NCBI GenBank assembly: GCA_035250485.1
Contig: DATFFB010000158.1
Coordinates: 1-30,088 of the forward strand
Direction of reading: 5' to 3'
DNA from: JACCTH01 sp035250485
Lineage (GTDB): Bacteria; Actinomycetota; Acidimicrobiia; Spongiisociales; ZC4RG35
Length of the DNA: 30,088 bases
Under the pieces are notes generated by a model, which had not been told where the DNA came from, made no database searches, and saw nothing but the letters and a program-made list of their open reading frames with translations. This document shows, piece by piece, positions 1-7,566 of this stretch. Made by a program: the position numbers and the translations under genes. Positions within the stretch are counted from its first letter, which is position 1. Each line of letters begins with the position of its first letter.

Positions 1-426
1 CCTCACCTCCCCGGGCGATAGAAAGTCCACACCCGCGGCCGCTGCGGTCAAAGCCTCCGCGAGCGAGTTGACCTGGGTGGTCACGGTGGACCCGACATCG
101 TGCAGTCGCGGGATATAACTCGCGTAATTGCCATAGCTGACCGAGACGAGGGGAGGCGCCAACGTCTCGACGGCTTCGATGAGTTCGGGCTTTTGCTCCA
201 CAACCCAGGCGAGCAAGCCCACTCCCCAAGCTCCATGGTGCGCCGCCAACATTTCCGTTTCCTGAAGGATGTATTCGGGAGTTGCCCGGGTTCCGGCCGC
301 CACCATTCCCAGCGCCCCAAGGCGGCACACCTCGGCAGCGAAACGCCCGTCGGAGGCACCGCCCATGGGCGCGGAGATCAAGGGAAGTTCGAGATCGAAT
401 CGATCGGTGAGCCAGGTCCTAAGCAT
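1..426 (-). CDS. Nitronate monooxygenase family protein (N-terminal part, cut by window edge)
   Basis: The reverse strand from an ATG at 426 reads without a stop to base 1, giving 142 residues of the N-terminus. The opening (LPLISAPMGGASDGRFAAEV, then a GALGMVAAGTRAT segment) is the FMN-binding start of the nitronate monooxygenase / 2-nitropropane dioxygenase TIM barrel. These flavoproteins oxidise alkyl nitronates with oxygen, and many actinobacterial paralogues have no proven substrate. The ATG overlaps the last codons of the upstream S51-like gene by 8 bp, which suggests translational coupling as the last visible gene of the minus-strand operon. The catalytic part lies outside the window, so the exact subfamily cannot be judged. 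Confidence 0.8.
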   Translation of the reverse strand, partial: MLRTWLTDRFDLELPLISAPMGGASDGRFAAEVCRLGALGMVAAGTRATPEYILQETEMLAAHHGAWGVGLLAWVVEQKPELIEAVETLAPPLVSVSYGNYASYIPRLHDVGSTVTTQVNSLAEALTAAAAGVDFLSPGEVR

Positions 427-1399
427 GGTCCTGCCGTCGATTCCAGGTGACGCCCTGCGGATGATCGTGAACCTCGATGTCGAGTTGAGCGAGAGCATCC
501 CGGATTCGGTCCGACTCGGCGTAGTCGTTGCGGGCGCGTGCCGCTGCGCGCAGTTCGACCAGGAGATCGATCAACGCGCCGTCACCTTCCGGTTCTTCGA
601 TCGTCCCTAGAGCTTCCGGGATCAGATCGGCAAAGGCTGGCCGCAATGCCGGCGTGCTGAGCCCGCGTCCATCCTCGATGGGTTGATCATTGAGATATGC
701 CCGACCCTTCCCCATTACCTGCATCGAGCCAGCGACGGGATCGATCAGCACGGAGGTGTGCTCCTCAACTCCAATCACGGAGATGTCGGTGGGGAGCATT
801 TGGACGAGGGCGCGGAACCGGCGCTCTCCAATGAAGCAATGACTGGTGTCATGAAATCCCCCTTCACGGTTGTTCCAATGTGGCACCACCACTGTCTTCA
901 ACCCCATGGATGAGAGTAAATCAAGCCCGTCAAGCCAATGCAGGTCTTCACCTACTTTGTAGATCTCGTAGACAGGGATGGCTCTTTTTCCAAGCGTGAG
1001 GGCCGCCGCGCTGGCCATTACTACGGCCCCTCCGCGTTCGGTGACCTCCGAGAATGCATCGCGCATTCCGAGGCCTGCCCAGACCCGGAGCGCATAGCTC
1101 GGCGATCCGGGACCAGCAAAGACAACCTGGGATCGCGAGATGGCGCCGAGAAACTCTTGGCGCTCACTGGGGGAAGTATGAGGGCGCCGGAGGCTGGCGA
1201 CCTCGACCTTGGCGTCAAAGGCATTCCGAAAGTGGGCGACCATTCGTTCGGTGAGGGCGTCCGCGTTCTCTTGAAATCCATAAGGGGTGTCGAGGAGGGT
1301 GACCGAGTCGGCGCCGGTATGGTCGAGAACCCGGCGATGGGTCGACCGCATTGAATCGCCCAATTCCCCAGAGCCAATGATCACGACCAGCCCGCTCAT
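419..1399 (-). CDS. Peptidase S51 / type 1 glutamine amidotransferase-like protein with CysRS-type C-terminal domain
   Basis: A 326-residue protein. Residues about 1-255 look like the peptidase S51/cyanophycinase fold: IIGSGE near the start, FAGPGSPSYALR near 94-105, a nucleophile-elbow-like GGAVVMASAAAL with Ser130, VVPHW with His174, and a GVEEHTSVL strand near 210. The usual GTSAG-type elbow is altered to ASAAA, so peptidase activity is uncertain. Residues about 276-322 (LLVELRAAARARNDYAESD, then DALAQLDIEVHDHPQGVTW) strongly resemble the C-terminal tail of cysteinyl-tRNA synthetase. The gene overlaps the upstream hydrolase by 4 bp and the downstream nitronate monooxygenase by 8 bp. I cannot name a substrate. 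It may be an amidotransferase-like or non-catalytic protein. Confidence 0.72.
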   Translation of the reverse strand: MSGLVVIIGSGELGDSMRSTHRRVLDHTGADSVTLLDTPYGFQENADALTERMVAHFRNAFDAKVEVASLRRPHTSPSERQEFLGAISRSQVVFAGPGSPSYALRVWAGLGMRDAFSEVTERGGAVVMASAAALTLGKRAIPVYEIYKVGEDLHWLDGLDLLSSMGLKTVVVPHWNNREGGFHDTSHCFIGERRFRALVQMLPTDISVIGVEEHTSVLIDPVAGSMQVMGKGRAYLNDQPIEDGRGLSTPALRPAFADLIPEALGTIEEPEGDGALIDLLVELRAAARARNDYAESDRIRDALAQLDIEVHDHPQGVTWNRRQDHA

Positions 1400-2241
1400 C
1401 GAAGGAATCCCTCCGCCAGCGCTCTCGCTATCACCTCGACCACACCGGCCGGCTGTTCGGCGTGCAGGTCATGATGACCCTGCTTCCATACCTCTCGCCC
1501 CTTCGCCAGCCGTTTCACGAAGGCGCTCACCTGATCCTTCTTGCCCGGGGTGTCGTCATCGGCCGCTATCACCAGCACGGGTTGCCGGCAGCGCTCGGCG
1601 ACAGCCTGGGGATCCTGCTTGAACATGGCGCGGAGTATCGAGAGGTGATGGTCTAGGGAAAGACGCCGTCGGATCGAGCCATCTTCTGGCTCTTCGAGAT
1701 TCGCCAATTGGGCCGCGATGGCTTCCGGTGGCCACCCGGCATAGAGCTCGGCCGCGGCCTCAGCGAGTGACGCGGCGTTGAGGTGGTCGAGCGGCGGAGG
1801 CGTCAGCGCCGCCACAGAGGCCTCCCAGGTGCCGAATCGCTGGGCGAGGTCGATGAACCCGCCATCCACGCAAACAATGGAAGAAATCAGTTCGGGCCTC
1901 CTGGTTGCCAGTTCCATCACCAAGTTCCCACCAAAGGACTGACCCACCGCGATCACTGGCGGATGCATGATCTCGCTGATGATTCCCGCCAGGTCCGAGC
2001 TCATGGTGGCGAAGTCGTATCCGGCATCGGGCTTGTCGGACACGCCGTGGCCGCGCAGGTCGACTTGCACGGTTCCGTGACCGGATGCATTCAGATGCAT
2101 CACGACCGCGTCCCATAGTCGGGCGTTCGAGGCCAGGCCGTGCACGAGGAGGAACTGGGGGAATCGGGAGCCGGACGCCTTCCAGACGGCGAGCCTGGTC
2201 CCGTCCGGGGAATGGAGCCATTCGTGAGGTGTGCCGGTCAA
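1396..2241 (-). CDS. Alpha/beta hydrolase
   Basis: A 281-residue alpha/beta-hydrolase. LLVHGLASNARLWD carries the oxyanion-hole HG motif, DLRGHGVSDKP is typical of the family, and GQSFGGN is the nucleophile elbow with the catalytic serine. VIAADDDTPG supplies the likely acid and the late GHHDLHAEQP the catalytic histidine, so the triad appears complete. The reading starts at a TTG (2241) with no strong ribosome-binding site, and no better start is visible before the conserved N-terminus. The stop overlaps the next gene start by 4 bp. Esterase, epoxide-hydrolase or dehalogenase-type activities are all possible within this family, so the substrate is unknown. Confidence 0.85.
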   Translation of the reverse strand: MTGTPHEWLHSPDGTRLAVWKASGSRFPQFLLVHGLASNARLWDAVVMHLNASGHGTVQVDLRGHGVSDKPDAGYDFATMSSDLAGIISEIMHPPVIAVGQSFGGNLVMELATRRPELISSIVCVDGGFIDLAQRFGTWEASVAALTPPPLDHLNAASLAEAAAELYAGWPPEAIAAQLANLEEPEDGSIRRRLSLDHHLSILRAMFKQDPQAVAERCRQPVLVIAADDDTPGKKDQVSAFVKRLAKGREVWKQGHHDLHAEQPAGVVEVIARALAEGFLR

Positions 2242-2265
2242 CCGAAGGAGCCTATGCCTTAATGC

Positions 2266-2856
2266 CTAGCTGACCGAAACCCAGGTCTGCCAGACCGCCA
2301 GGAAGTGGGCGACGCTGGCCGCAATCACGAAGACGTGGAACGTCTCATGAAAGCCGAAAACGCGCGGGAACAATCGAGGCCAGCTCCTAACAAACATCGC
2401 CAGACCTCCGAGATAAATCACTCCGCCGGCGACGGTGAGGCGCCTTACGGAACTCCCGCTTTCCCGTAGAAAATGACCAACCGCAATCAGCGCCAGAGCT
2501 CCAAGGCCAAGTTGGCCGACCAGGATCCATCGACCCCTGAGAGCCGGCAGGAACTCACGGCCGATGCCGACAGCCGTCAGAGACCAGACCACCAGGAGCG
2601 GGCGCCAGGAACCCTGCGTCCCTCCGACCAGAAGAGCCGTGAAGCTTCCCGCCACCAACAGGTAGATGAAGGCATGGTCGAGCTTTTGCATCCGCGCTTT
2701 CCATGCGGTGCCCCACGCCACGCCGTGATAGAGAGTGCTGGTCGAGTACATCCCCACCAATGTGAGGGCGTAGACGACCAGAGCGGGATGGGATTGTCGT
2801 TTCAGCAGTACGGCGGACGCGACGATCGAGACGATGGCACCGGTTCCGTGGAGCAA
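2266..2856 (-). CDS. Hemolysin III / AdipoR (YqfA-like) family membrane protein
   Basis: A 196-residue integral membrane protein with about seven hydrophobic segments. It has the family's metal-site motifs in order: STLYHGVAW near residues 39-47, KLDHAFIYLLVAGSF, and FGFHETFHVF near the C-terminus. Bacterial members are predicted multi-pass membrane proteins with an AdipoR-like metal site and usually no proven role. The start is doubtful. TTG at 2856 is the first usual start, but the frame stays open upstream and continues with a family-like segment (GSIENPVRALLHG), so translation may begin further up, for example at a CTG overlapping the ppk2 stop. It lies between the PPK2 and hydrolase genes in the same orientation. 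Confidence 0.8.
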   Translation of the reverse strand: MLHGTGAIVSIVASAVLLKRQSHPALVVYALTLVGMYSTSTLYHGVAWGTAWKARMQKLDHAFIYLLVAGSFTALLVGGTQGSWRPLLVVWSLTAVGIGREFLPALRGRWILVGQLGLGALALIAVGHFLRESGSSVRRLTVAGGVIYLGGLAMFVRSWPRLFPRVFGFHETFHVFVIAASVAHFLAVWQTWVSVS

Positions 2857-2918
2857 AGCTCTGACCGGGTTCTCGATCGACCCCAGCCGGAGTCGCTCGT
2901 CGACAGGACGGGTTTCTA

Positions 2919-3746
2919 TCAGAACTTCTCGGGGACGAAGGACTGGTCGGCGAGGGGCGGACGGACATAGCCCGGATCCGGTTGCCGGGGGGGCAGCTCA
3001 ATGTCTTCCGGGGTCAGATCCTCATAGGGGATCTGGCTGAGAAGGTGATGAATGACGTTGAGCCGCGCCTTCTTTTTGTTGTCGGAATTGACCACATGCC
3101 ACGGCGCCTGCTTGATATCGGTATGGCGGAACATCTCATCCTTGGCCTTCGAGTATTCGACCCAGCGCGAGCGCGACTCGAGATCCATCGGCGAAAGCTT
3201 CCAGCGCCGGGTGGGATCGTTGATGCGGGCCTGGAAGCGGGCTTCCTGAACCGCGTCGGAGACCGAAAACCAGTACTTGATGAGTTTGATTCCAGAACGA
3301 ACCAGCATCCTCTCGAACTCAGGGGTCGAGCGGAGAAACTCCTGGTATTCGTCCTCGGTGCAGAACCCCATCACGCGTTCGACTCCAGCGCGGTTGTACC
3401 AGCTCCGATCGAAAAGGACCATCTCGCCGGCAGCCGGCAAGTAAGCGACGTACCGCTGGAAGTACCACTGGGTTCGCTCCCGATCGGAGGGGGCGGACAG
3501 CGCCTCCACCCGGCAGACACGGGGACTGAGGCTCTCCGTGATGCGCTTGATGGTTCCACCCTTGCCGGCGGCGTCTCGGCCCTCGAATATCACGACGACC
3601 TTGAGGCCCTGATGGCGGATCCACTCCTGCATCTTCACCAGTTCGATTTGCAGCTCGGCTAGCTCCTTCTCGTACTTCTTCTTCGAGAGTTTCTCGCTCT
3701 CGCCGTGCTCGCTGTGGGACCTGACCCCCTTCTTCTTCTTGGACAT
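2919..3746 (-). CDS. ppk2: PPK2-family polyphosphate kinase
   Basis: About 275 residues matching the polyphosphate kinase 2 family (single-domain class). These enzymes transfer phosphate between polyphosphate and nucleotides. Visible motifs are the Walker A-like FEGRDAAGKGG, the lid region ESLSPRVCRVEALSAPSDRE, the Walker B-like VLFDRSWYNRAGVERVMGF, and a DPTRRWKLSPMDLESR stretch. The N-terminus is lysine-rich and charged. ATG at 3746 is preferred over an in-frame GTG two codons upstream, and neither has a clear Shine-Dalgarno. It is probably the first gene of the minus-strand operon running to the left edge and is divergent from the xylulokinase gene. ADP versus GDP preference cannot be read from the sequence by eye. 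Confidence 0.93.
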   Translation of the reverse strand: MSKKKKGVRSHSEHGESEKLSKKKYEKELAELQIELVKMQEWIRHQGLKVVVIFEGRDAAGKGGTIKRITESLSPRVCRVEALSAPSDRERTQWYFQRYVAYLPAAGEMVLFDRSWYNRAGVERVMGFCTEDEYQEFLRSTPEFERMLVRSGIKLIKYWFSVSDAVQEARFQARINDPTRRWKLSPMDLESRSRWVEYSKAKDEMFRHTDIKQAPWHVVNSDNKKKARLNVIHHLLSQIPYEDLTPEDIELPPRQPDPGYVRPPLADQSFVPEKF

Positions 3747-3839
3747 AGCCACTGTCTAATCGCGCTGCCCCTCCCATGCCTCAGTAGCGCGGGGGTTGGC
3801 CTGGGCCGCGCCGGCGGATCGGACCTACGCTCACGGTCC

Positions 3840-5267
3840 GTGCCCCTCGTAGCTGGTGTCGATTGCTCAACTCAGGCCACCAAGGTACTGATCGTCGACA
3901 GCGATTCCGGAGCCGTAGTCGCCGCCGGTCGTGCTGGTCACGACGTGACGGGGTCCGCTGGCGCCCGCGAGACCGATCCTCGCCAATGGTGGAGCGCGCT
4001 CGCCGAAGCGCTCGGGAGGTGCGGGCGCTCCGCCGACGTGCAGGCAATCGCGGTGGGCGGCCAGCAGCACGGCCTGGTGGTCCTGGATGAGGCGGGGTCG
4101 CCCTTGCGACCGGCCCAGCTCTGGAACGACACCCGCCCCGCTGCCAATGCCCGTTCCCTGGTCAGTGCCCTCGGAGGTGCCGCGGTCTGGGCGCACGAGA
4201 TCGGCTTGGTCCCAGTGGCGTCGTACACCGTCGGCAAGTGGGCGTGGCTGCGCCAACATGAGAATCAAGTCGCCGAGTCCACCGCGGCGGTCCTTCTACC
4301 GCACGATTTCATCAACACCCGCCTGACCGGTCTTCGTACCACGGACCGCGGAGACGCATCGGGCACGGGGTGGTGGTCGACTTCCAGCGAGGGTTACTCC
4401 GAACGGGTTCTCTCGCTTCCCGAGGTCAGACTCGACCCACGACTCTTGCCCAGAGTCTTGAAGGCAGGGGAGTCAGCCGGCGAAGTCAGTCCCAAGGCCG
4501 GTCGCCATACCGGTCTCCGCCCTGGAATCGTGGTGGGGGCGGGCACCGGTGACAACATGGCCGCAGCCCTCGGACTCGGGCTCGAGCCGGGAACTCCGGT
4601 GATCAGCCTCGGAACCTCCGGCACGGCCTACGCGTTGTCGACCGTCAGGGCGGCCGACCCCTCGGGCACCGTCGCGGGCTTTGCCGATGCGACCGGAAAC
4701 TTCCTGCCGCTAGCGGCCACGCTCAACTGCACCTTGGCCGTCGATCGGGTCGCCTCTTGGTTGGGACTCGATCGAGAAAGTGCCGCCGAGCGCACCGAGG
4801 TCTTCGTTTTCCCGTATCTGGATGGAGAGAGGACTCCCAACCTGCCTCACTCGGCGGGCGTCTTTGGGGGCCTCCGCCATGCCACCGATCCCTCGGAGAT
4901 CCTTCTCGCCGCCTATCAGGGAGCCGCGCTGGGCCTGATCGAGGCCCTGGAACTCGTCTCCCGGCACTCGTCGGGGATCGGTCCCGACCGGCCTCTGATC
5001 CTCATCGGCGGAGGGGCGAAGGGCACCACATGGAGGCGCGTCATTGGTGAGCTTTCCGGTCGGGAGCTTCAGATCCCGCAAGCCGAAGAACTGGTGGCGC
5101 TGGGAGCAGCAGCGCAGGCCACCGCGCTCCTCACGGGGGAATCTGCTGACGGGGTGGCGCGCCGATGGGGCACCCGGACTGGCATTGGCATCGAGGCGAC
5201 GCAACGAGACGATGCCACCCTTGACCGACTGCGATCGGCCCGTCAGTCGATCTTCGGAGGGGCTTAG
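3840..5267 (+). CDS. xylB: Xylulokinase (FGGY carbohydrate kinase)
   Basis: A 475-residue FGGY-family sugar kinase that would phosphorylate D-xylulose with ATP to feed the pentose phosphate pathway. The ASKHA N-terminal strand is VAGVDCSTQATKVLIVD. GGQQHGLVVLDEAGSPLRPA followed by LWNDTRP is the sugar-binding signature of XylB-type enzymes, and IGGGAKGTTWRRV is the adenosine-binding motif. The frame is open further upstream, but those residues are not family-like, so the GTG at 3840 just before the conserved strand is chosen. The last 4 bp overlap the convergent methyltransferase gene. No xylose isomerase or sugar transporter is adjacent. Another ketopentose substrate is possible. Confidence 0.88.
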   Translation: MPLVAGVDCSTQATKVLIVDSDSGAVVAAGRAGHDVTGSAGARETDPRQWWSALAEALGRCGRSADVQAIAVGGQQHGLVVLDEAGSPLRPAQLWNDTRPAANARSLVSALGGAAVWAHEIGLVPVASYTVGKWAWLRQHENQVAESTAAVLLPHDFINTRLTGLRTTDRGDASGTGWWSTSSEGYSERVLSLPEVRLDPRLLPRVLKAGESAGEVSPKAGRHTGLRPGIVVGAGTGDNMAAALGLGLEPGTPVISLGTSGTAYALSTVRAADPSGTVAGFADATGNFLPLAATLNCTLAVDRVASWLGLDRESAAERTEVFVFPYLDGERTPNLPHSAGVFGGLRHATDPSEILLAAYQGAALGLIEALELVSRHSSGIGPDRPLILIGGGAKGTTWRRVIGELSGRELQIPQAEELVALGAAAQATALLTGESADGVARRWGTRTGIGIEATQRDDATLDRLRSARQSIFGGA

Positions 5268-6253
5268 TGGCGCCGTCGCTCGCGGCGAACTACCGCCTGG
5301 GGGCGGGCCGCCACCTCGAGCCGCTCGGCAATCTCCGCCAGGTCAGGACGCTCACCAGGGAGATGGCTGTCGACTGCTTCCCGAATTGCCGCAATGTGGT
5401 CGGGGGTTGATCCACAACATGCCCCGATGATGCGAGCGCCGGACCGAAGGGCGAGATCGACGTAATCGCCCATTTGGTCGGGTCCGATCGGGTAGGTAAG
5501 CCCACCTTCGGTTTGATAGAGGGGGATGCCACAGTTGGCTTTGGTGACGGTGATGGCGCCGGGGGCGACCGACCCGATCTCCCAGGCAGTTGCCACCGCG
5601 TCGCCCGGTCCCACTCCGCAGTTGGCCCCCACGGCGGCGACGTGATCGTGTTCCTTCCACCACTCACCGAGCGCGCGTGGGCTGATCCCCATCATGGTGT
5701 GTCCGGCGGTGTCAAAGCTGAGGGTGGTCGTGTACGGGAGACCCGTGGTATGCGCCGCGGCGACGGCCGCCTCGAGCTCTTCGAAAGACGAGATCGTCTC
5801 GATCCAAAGCACATCTGCCCCGGCGTCAGCGAGTGCCCACGCCTGTTCCGTGAACACCTCGACTCCTTCATCGTGTGGCAGGGGTCCGAGCGGAGCGAAA
5901 AGGTCTCCGGTGGGACCGATGCTGCCGGCGATGGCGACCGGCCGGTCGGCAAGATCGGTGGCTCGCCGAGCGACGGCGACCGCCGCGGCGTTCAGCTCAG
6001 CAACCCGATCCTCGAGGCGATGCAGGGCCAGTCGACGACGGTTGCCGCCGAACGTGTTGGTGAGGATGATGTCGGCGCCGGCCTCGATGAAGCCGCGATG
6101 GACCTTCTCGACCAGGTCAGGTTGCTCGACATTGAGCAACTCCGGGCAGCCCCCTCCTTCGAGGCCGAGGGAGAAGAGGGTCGTTCCCATGGCGCCGTCC
6201 GCGACCAGCGGGCGGCCTCTGCCGAGGAGGTCTCGGAAAACGTTGCCGGCCAT
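5264..6253 (-). CDS. Homocysteine S-methyltransferase, betaine-homocysteine methyltransferase (Bmt)-like
   Basis: A 329-residue homocysteine S-methyltransferase-fold protein, cytosolic and zinc-dependent. It begins LVADGAMGTTLFSLGLEGGG, followed by ADIILTNTFGGNRRRL, SFDTAGHTMMGISP, GANCGVG and GARIIGACCGS. Cys212 and Cys279-Cys280 are the expected zinc ligands. The pattern closely resembles the alphaproteobacterial Bmt type, which makes methionine and dimethylglycine from glycine betaine and homocysteine. Methylmethionine or another methyl donor cannot be excluded. ATG at 6253 is chosen over a longer frame because an AGGAAAGGA ribosome-binding site lies just upstream and the extra codons run through a terminator-like hairpin. 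A SAM-II-like riboswitch precedes it. The betaine transporter and BADH genes next door support betaine as the donor. Confidence 0.87.
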   Translation of the reverse strand: MAGNVFRDLLGRGRPLVADGAMGTTLFSLGLEGGGCPELLNVEQPDLVEKVHRGFIEAGADIILTNTFGGNRRRLALHRLEDRVAELNAAAVAVARRATDLADRPVAIAGSIGPTGDLFAPLGPLPHDEGVEVFTEQAWALADAGADVLWIETISSFEELEAAVAAAHTTGLPYTTTLSFDTAGHTMMGISPRALGEWWKEHDHVAAVGANCGVGPGDAVATAWEIGSVAPGAITVTKANCGIPLYQTEGGLTYPIGPDQMGDYVDLALRSGARIIGACCGSTPDHIAAIREAVDSHLPGERPDLAEIAERLEVAARPQAVVRRERRRH

Positions 6254-6295
6254 CTCATTGTCCTTTCCTGGATTGTGAGGCGGCCCTCCAACGAG

Positions 6296-6326
6296 AAAAC
6301 CGCCGCAGCTCTGGCCGGGCGGTTTT
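6296..6326 (-). terminator. Attenuator-type intrinsic terminator downstream of the riboswitch
   Basis: Read on the minus strand, AAAACCGCC, a 13-nt loop, then GGCGGTTTT form a perfect 9-bp stem ending in a short U-run. It sits between the SAM-II-like aptamer and the ribosome-binding site of the Bmt-like gene. It would stop transcripts before the coding region, as expected for a SAM-controlled OFF switch. The U-run is short (UUUU then CUCG), so termination efficiency is uncertain. No antiterminator pairing was worked out. Confidence 0.65.
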
Positions 6327-6334
6327 TCCATCCC

Positions 6335-6392
6335 GACGCTTTAGCCGCATTTGTTGAGCGCCCGCAAGCTGATCGAATCAAATCGGCGCTAT
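6335..6392 (-). promoter_or_regulatory. SAM-II-like riboswitch aptamer
   Basis: On the minus strand the leader shows the SAM-II order. A 6-bp P1 stem is formed by AGCGCC (6390-6385) and GGCGCT (6362-6357), enclosing GATTTGA and GCTTGC. After P1 comes an A-rich joining segment with AAATG and then GCTAAAGCG (6345-6337). The GAUUU, GCUUGC and GCUAAA elements match the conserved core of the SAM-II class as I remember it, and AGC/GCT can form the 3' pseudoknot. SAM-II aptamers bind S-adenosylmethionine and repress methionine/SAM genes, which fits the homocysteine methyltransferase downstream. The identification is by eye; no covariance model was run. Confidence 0.8.
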
Positions 6393-6398
6393 GTGGTC

Positions 6399-6404
6399 AC
6401 TATA
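6399..6404 (-). promoter_or_regulatory. Possible -10 element for the riboswitch/Bmt transcript
   Basis: TATAGT on the minus strand lies about 7 nt before the first base of the SAM-II-like P1 stem, so a transcript would begin almost exactly at the aptamer. No convincing -35 hexamer is present because the expected position falls inside the neighbouring terminator hairpin. Confidence 0.4.
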
Positions 6405-6406
6405 CA

Positions 6407-6436
6407 AGAAAGGGGCGGAAAAACCCGCCCCTTTCT
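6407..6436 (-). terminator. Intrinsic terminator after the betaine-binding protein gene
   Basis: A perfect 12-bp inverted repeat (AGAAAGGGGCGG and CCGCCCCTTTCT) with a 6-nt loop, followed on the minus strand by a short T-containing tail. It lies 64 bp past the stop of the binding-protein gene (6500-7507) and immediately before the promoter of the riboswitch transcript, so it insulates two minus-strand units. Confidence 0.75.
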
Positions 6437-6499
6437 CATGCTCTGTGGGCTGGTAGCACCCCTGGGGGGCTGCTCCGAACCCTGGGGTTCGCAAATTGG

Positions 6500-7507
6500 C
6501 TAGGGCAGCCAGGCCTGCCAGACGTCCTGGTGGGTATCGATCCATTCCTTGGCGACGACGGAGATGTCCTCGCCGTCGATCTCGGCGGCGGGCAACATCG
6601 AGAGCTGATCCTCGGTGGTGATGGTGAAGTTATTGAGGAACTCCCACACCGGAGGAGCCTTCTCCTCCAACTGGGCCGAGGCGACCTTGAGCAAGACGTC
6701 CTCGGGATAGTCGCAGTCGATCGCGGCCGGGTCGGCGTAGCACTCCTCGGAGTACTCGGGCAGGGGCACGTTGACCAAGTTGTACTTGGCAACCGCCGCG
6801 GTCGGGGTCCACCAATACATCACGATCGGCTCCTCCGCGGCCACGCGCGCATCGAGCTCGGCCACCGTTGCAGCCTCCGAGCCCGAGAACACCACCTGGA
6901 AGGGCAAGTCGAGATTCGAGATGATCGCTTCGTCATACTGCGAGTAGGAAGGATCGGTGCCAAGAAAACGGCCCTGATCACCCGTCTCCGCCGTAGCGAA
7001 GAGGGCGGCGTTAGCCGGATCCTGGAAGCCTTCCCAGGTTGCCAGGTCCGGGTGCTCGTCGATCACGTACTGGGGGACGAACCATCCAATCTTGCCGACC
7101 GCACCGAGCTCGCCGATTTCGACGACCGAACCCTCGTCGAGGAAGGCCTGCTCGTCGTCGGTGATCCCAGAGGGCCAGAGCTCGAGCACGGCGTCCACCG
7201 TGCCGTCGGCCATGCCTGTGAACATGGCCGCGTTCTCGTCGATGGCCACGGCCTCGACCGGATAGCCGAGGTTGGCTTCGATGAGTTGCTTGGCGATCTC
7301 GACGTTGAGCAGGGAAGCGGTCCAGGGATTGACTGCCAGGTTGATAGTCGGGTTGTTCGGGTCGATTCCAACCGTCCCACCGGTGGCCGCGCCGGTGGTG
7401 GCAGTGCCATCACCGGCCGTTGTCGCGGTTGCACCGTCGCCGCCGCCGCCGCAGGCCGCGGCAAGAACGCTCAGCGCCACAAGAACTAGTAACAAGGGTT
7501 TCTTCAT
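6500..7507 (-). CDS. proX: Glycine betaine/proline-type ABC transporter substrate-binding lipoprotein
   Basis: A 335-residue secreted solute-binding protein of the OpuAC family. The N-terminus KKPLLLVLVALSVLAAACGG is a lipoprotein signal with LAAAC lipobox, followed by a Gly/Thr-rich tether to about residue 45. The mature domain begins around INLAVNPWTASLLNVEIAKQ and contains aromatic residues suited to a quaternary-ammonium cage (GWFVPQYVI, YWWTPTAAVAKYN). The start has an excellent AGAGGAGA ribosome-binding site. It is transcribed divergently, only about 60 bp from the ATPase and permease genes that should be its partners, and ends with a strong terminator. Glycine betaine, proline betaine or choline could be the ligand. 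Confidence 0.88.
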   Translation of the reverse strand: MKKPLLLVLVALSVLAAACGGGGDGATATTAGDGTATTGAATGGTVGIDPNNPTINLAVNPWTASLLNVEIAKQLIEANLGYPVEAVAIDENAAMFTGMADGTVDAVLELWPSGITDDEQAFLDEGSVVEIGELGAVGKIGWFVPQYVIDEHPDLATWEGFQDPANAALFATAETGDQGRFLGTDPSYSQYDEAIISNLDLPFQVVFSGSEAATVAELDARVAAEEPIVMYWWTPTAAVAKYNLVNVPLPEYSEECYADPAAIDCDYPEDVLLKVASAQLEEKAPPVWEFLNNFTITTEDQLSMLPAAEIDGEDISVVAKEWIDTHQDVWQAWLP

Positions 7508-7566
7508 TCGATCTCCTCTTAAACGCCGCCCAGCCTTGGGAGCGGTCGAGTTGGTACATTACCGAT

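Noticed and set aside
3705..3839. Longer N-terminus for xylulokinase
   Set aside because: The extra 45 residues are not family-like and overlap the ppk2 start. The ASKHA strand begins right after GTG 3840.
6254..6331. Longer N-terminus for the Bmt-like protein
   Set aside because: These codons encode the terminator hairpin and ribosome-binding site; the family start matches ATG 6253.
5474..7489. 671-residue open frame on the plus strand
   Set aside because: It runs antisense to the Bmt-like gene, the riboswitch region and the betaine-binding lipoprotein gene, all with clear family motifs. Its translation shows no recognisable domain and is typical of a high-GC shadow frame.
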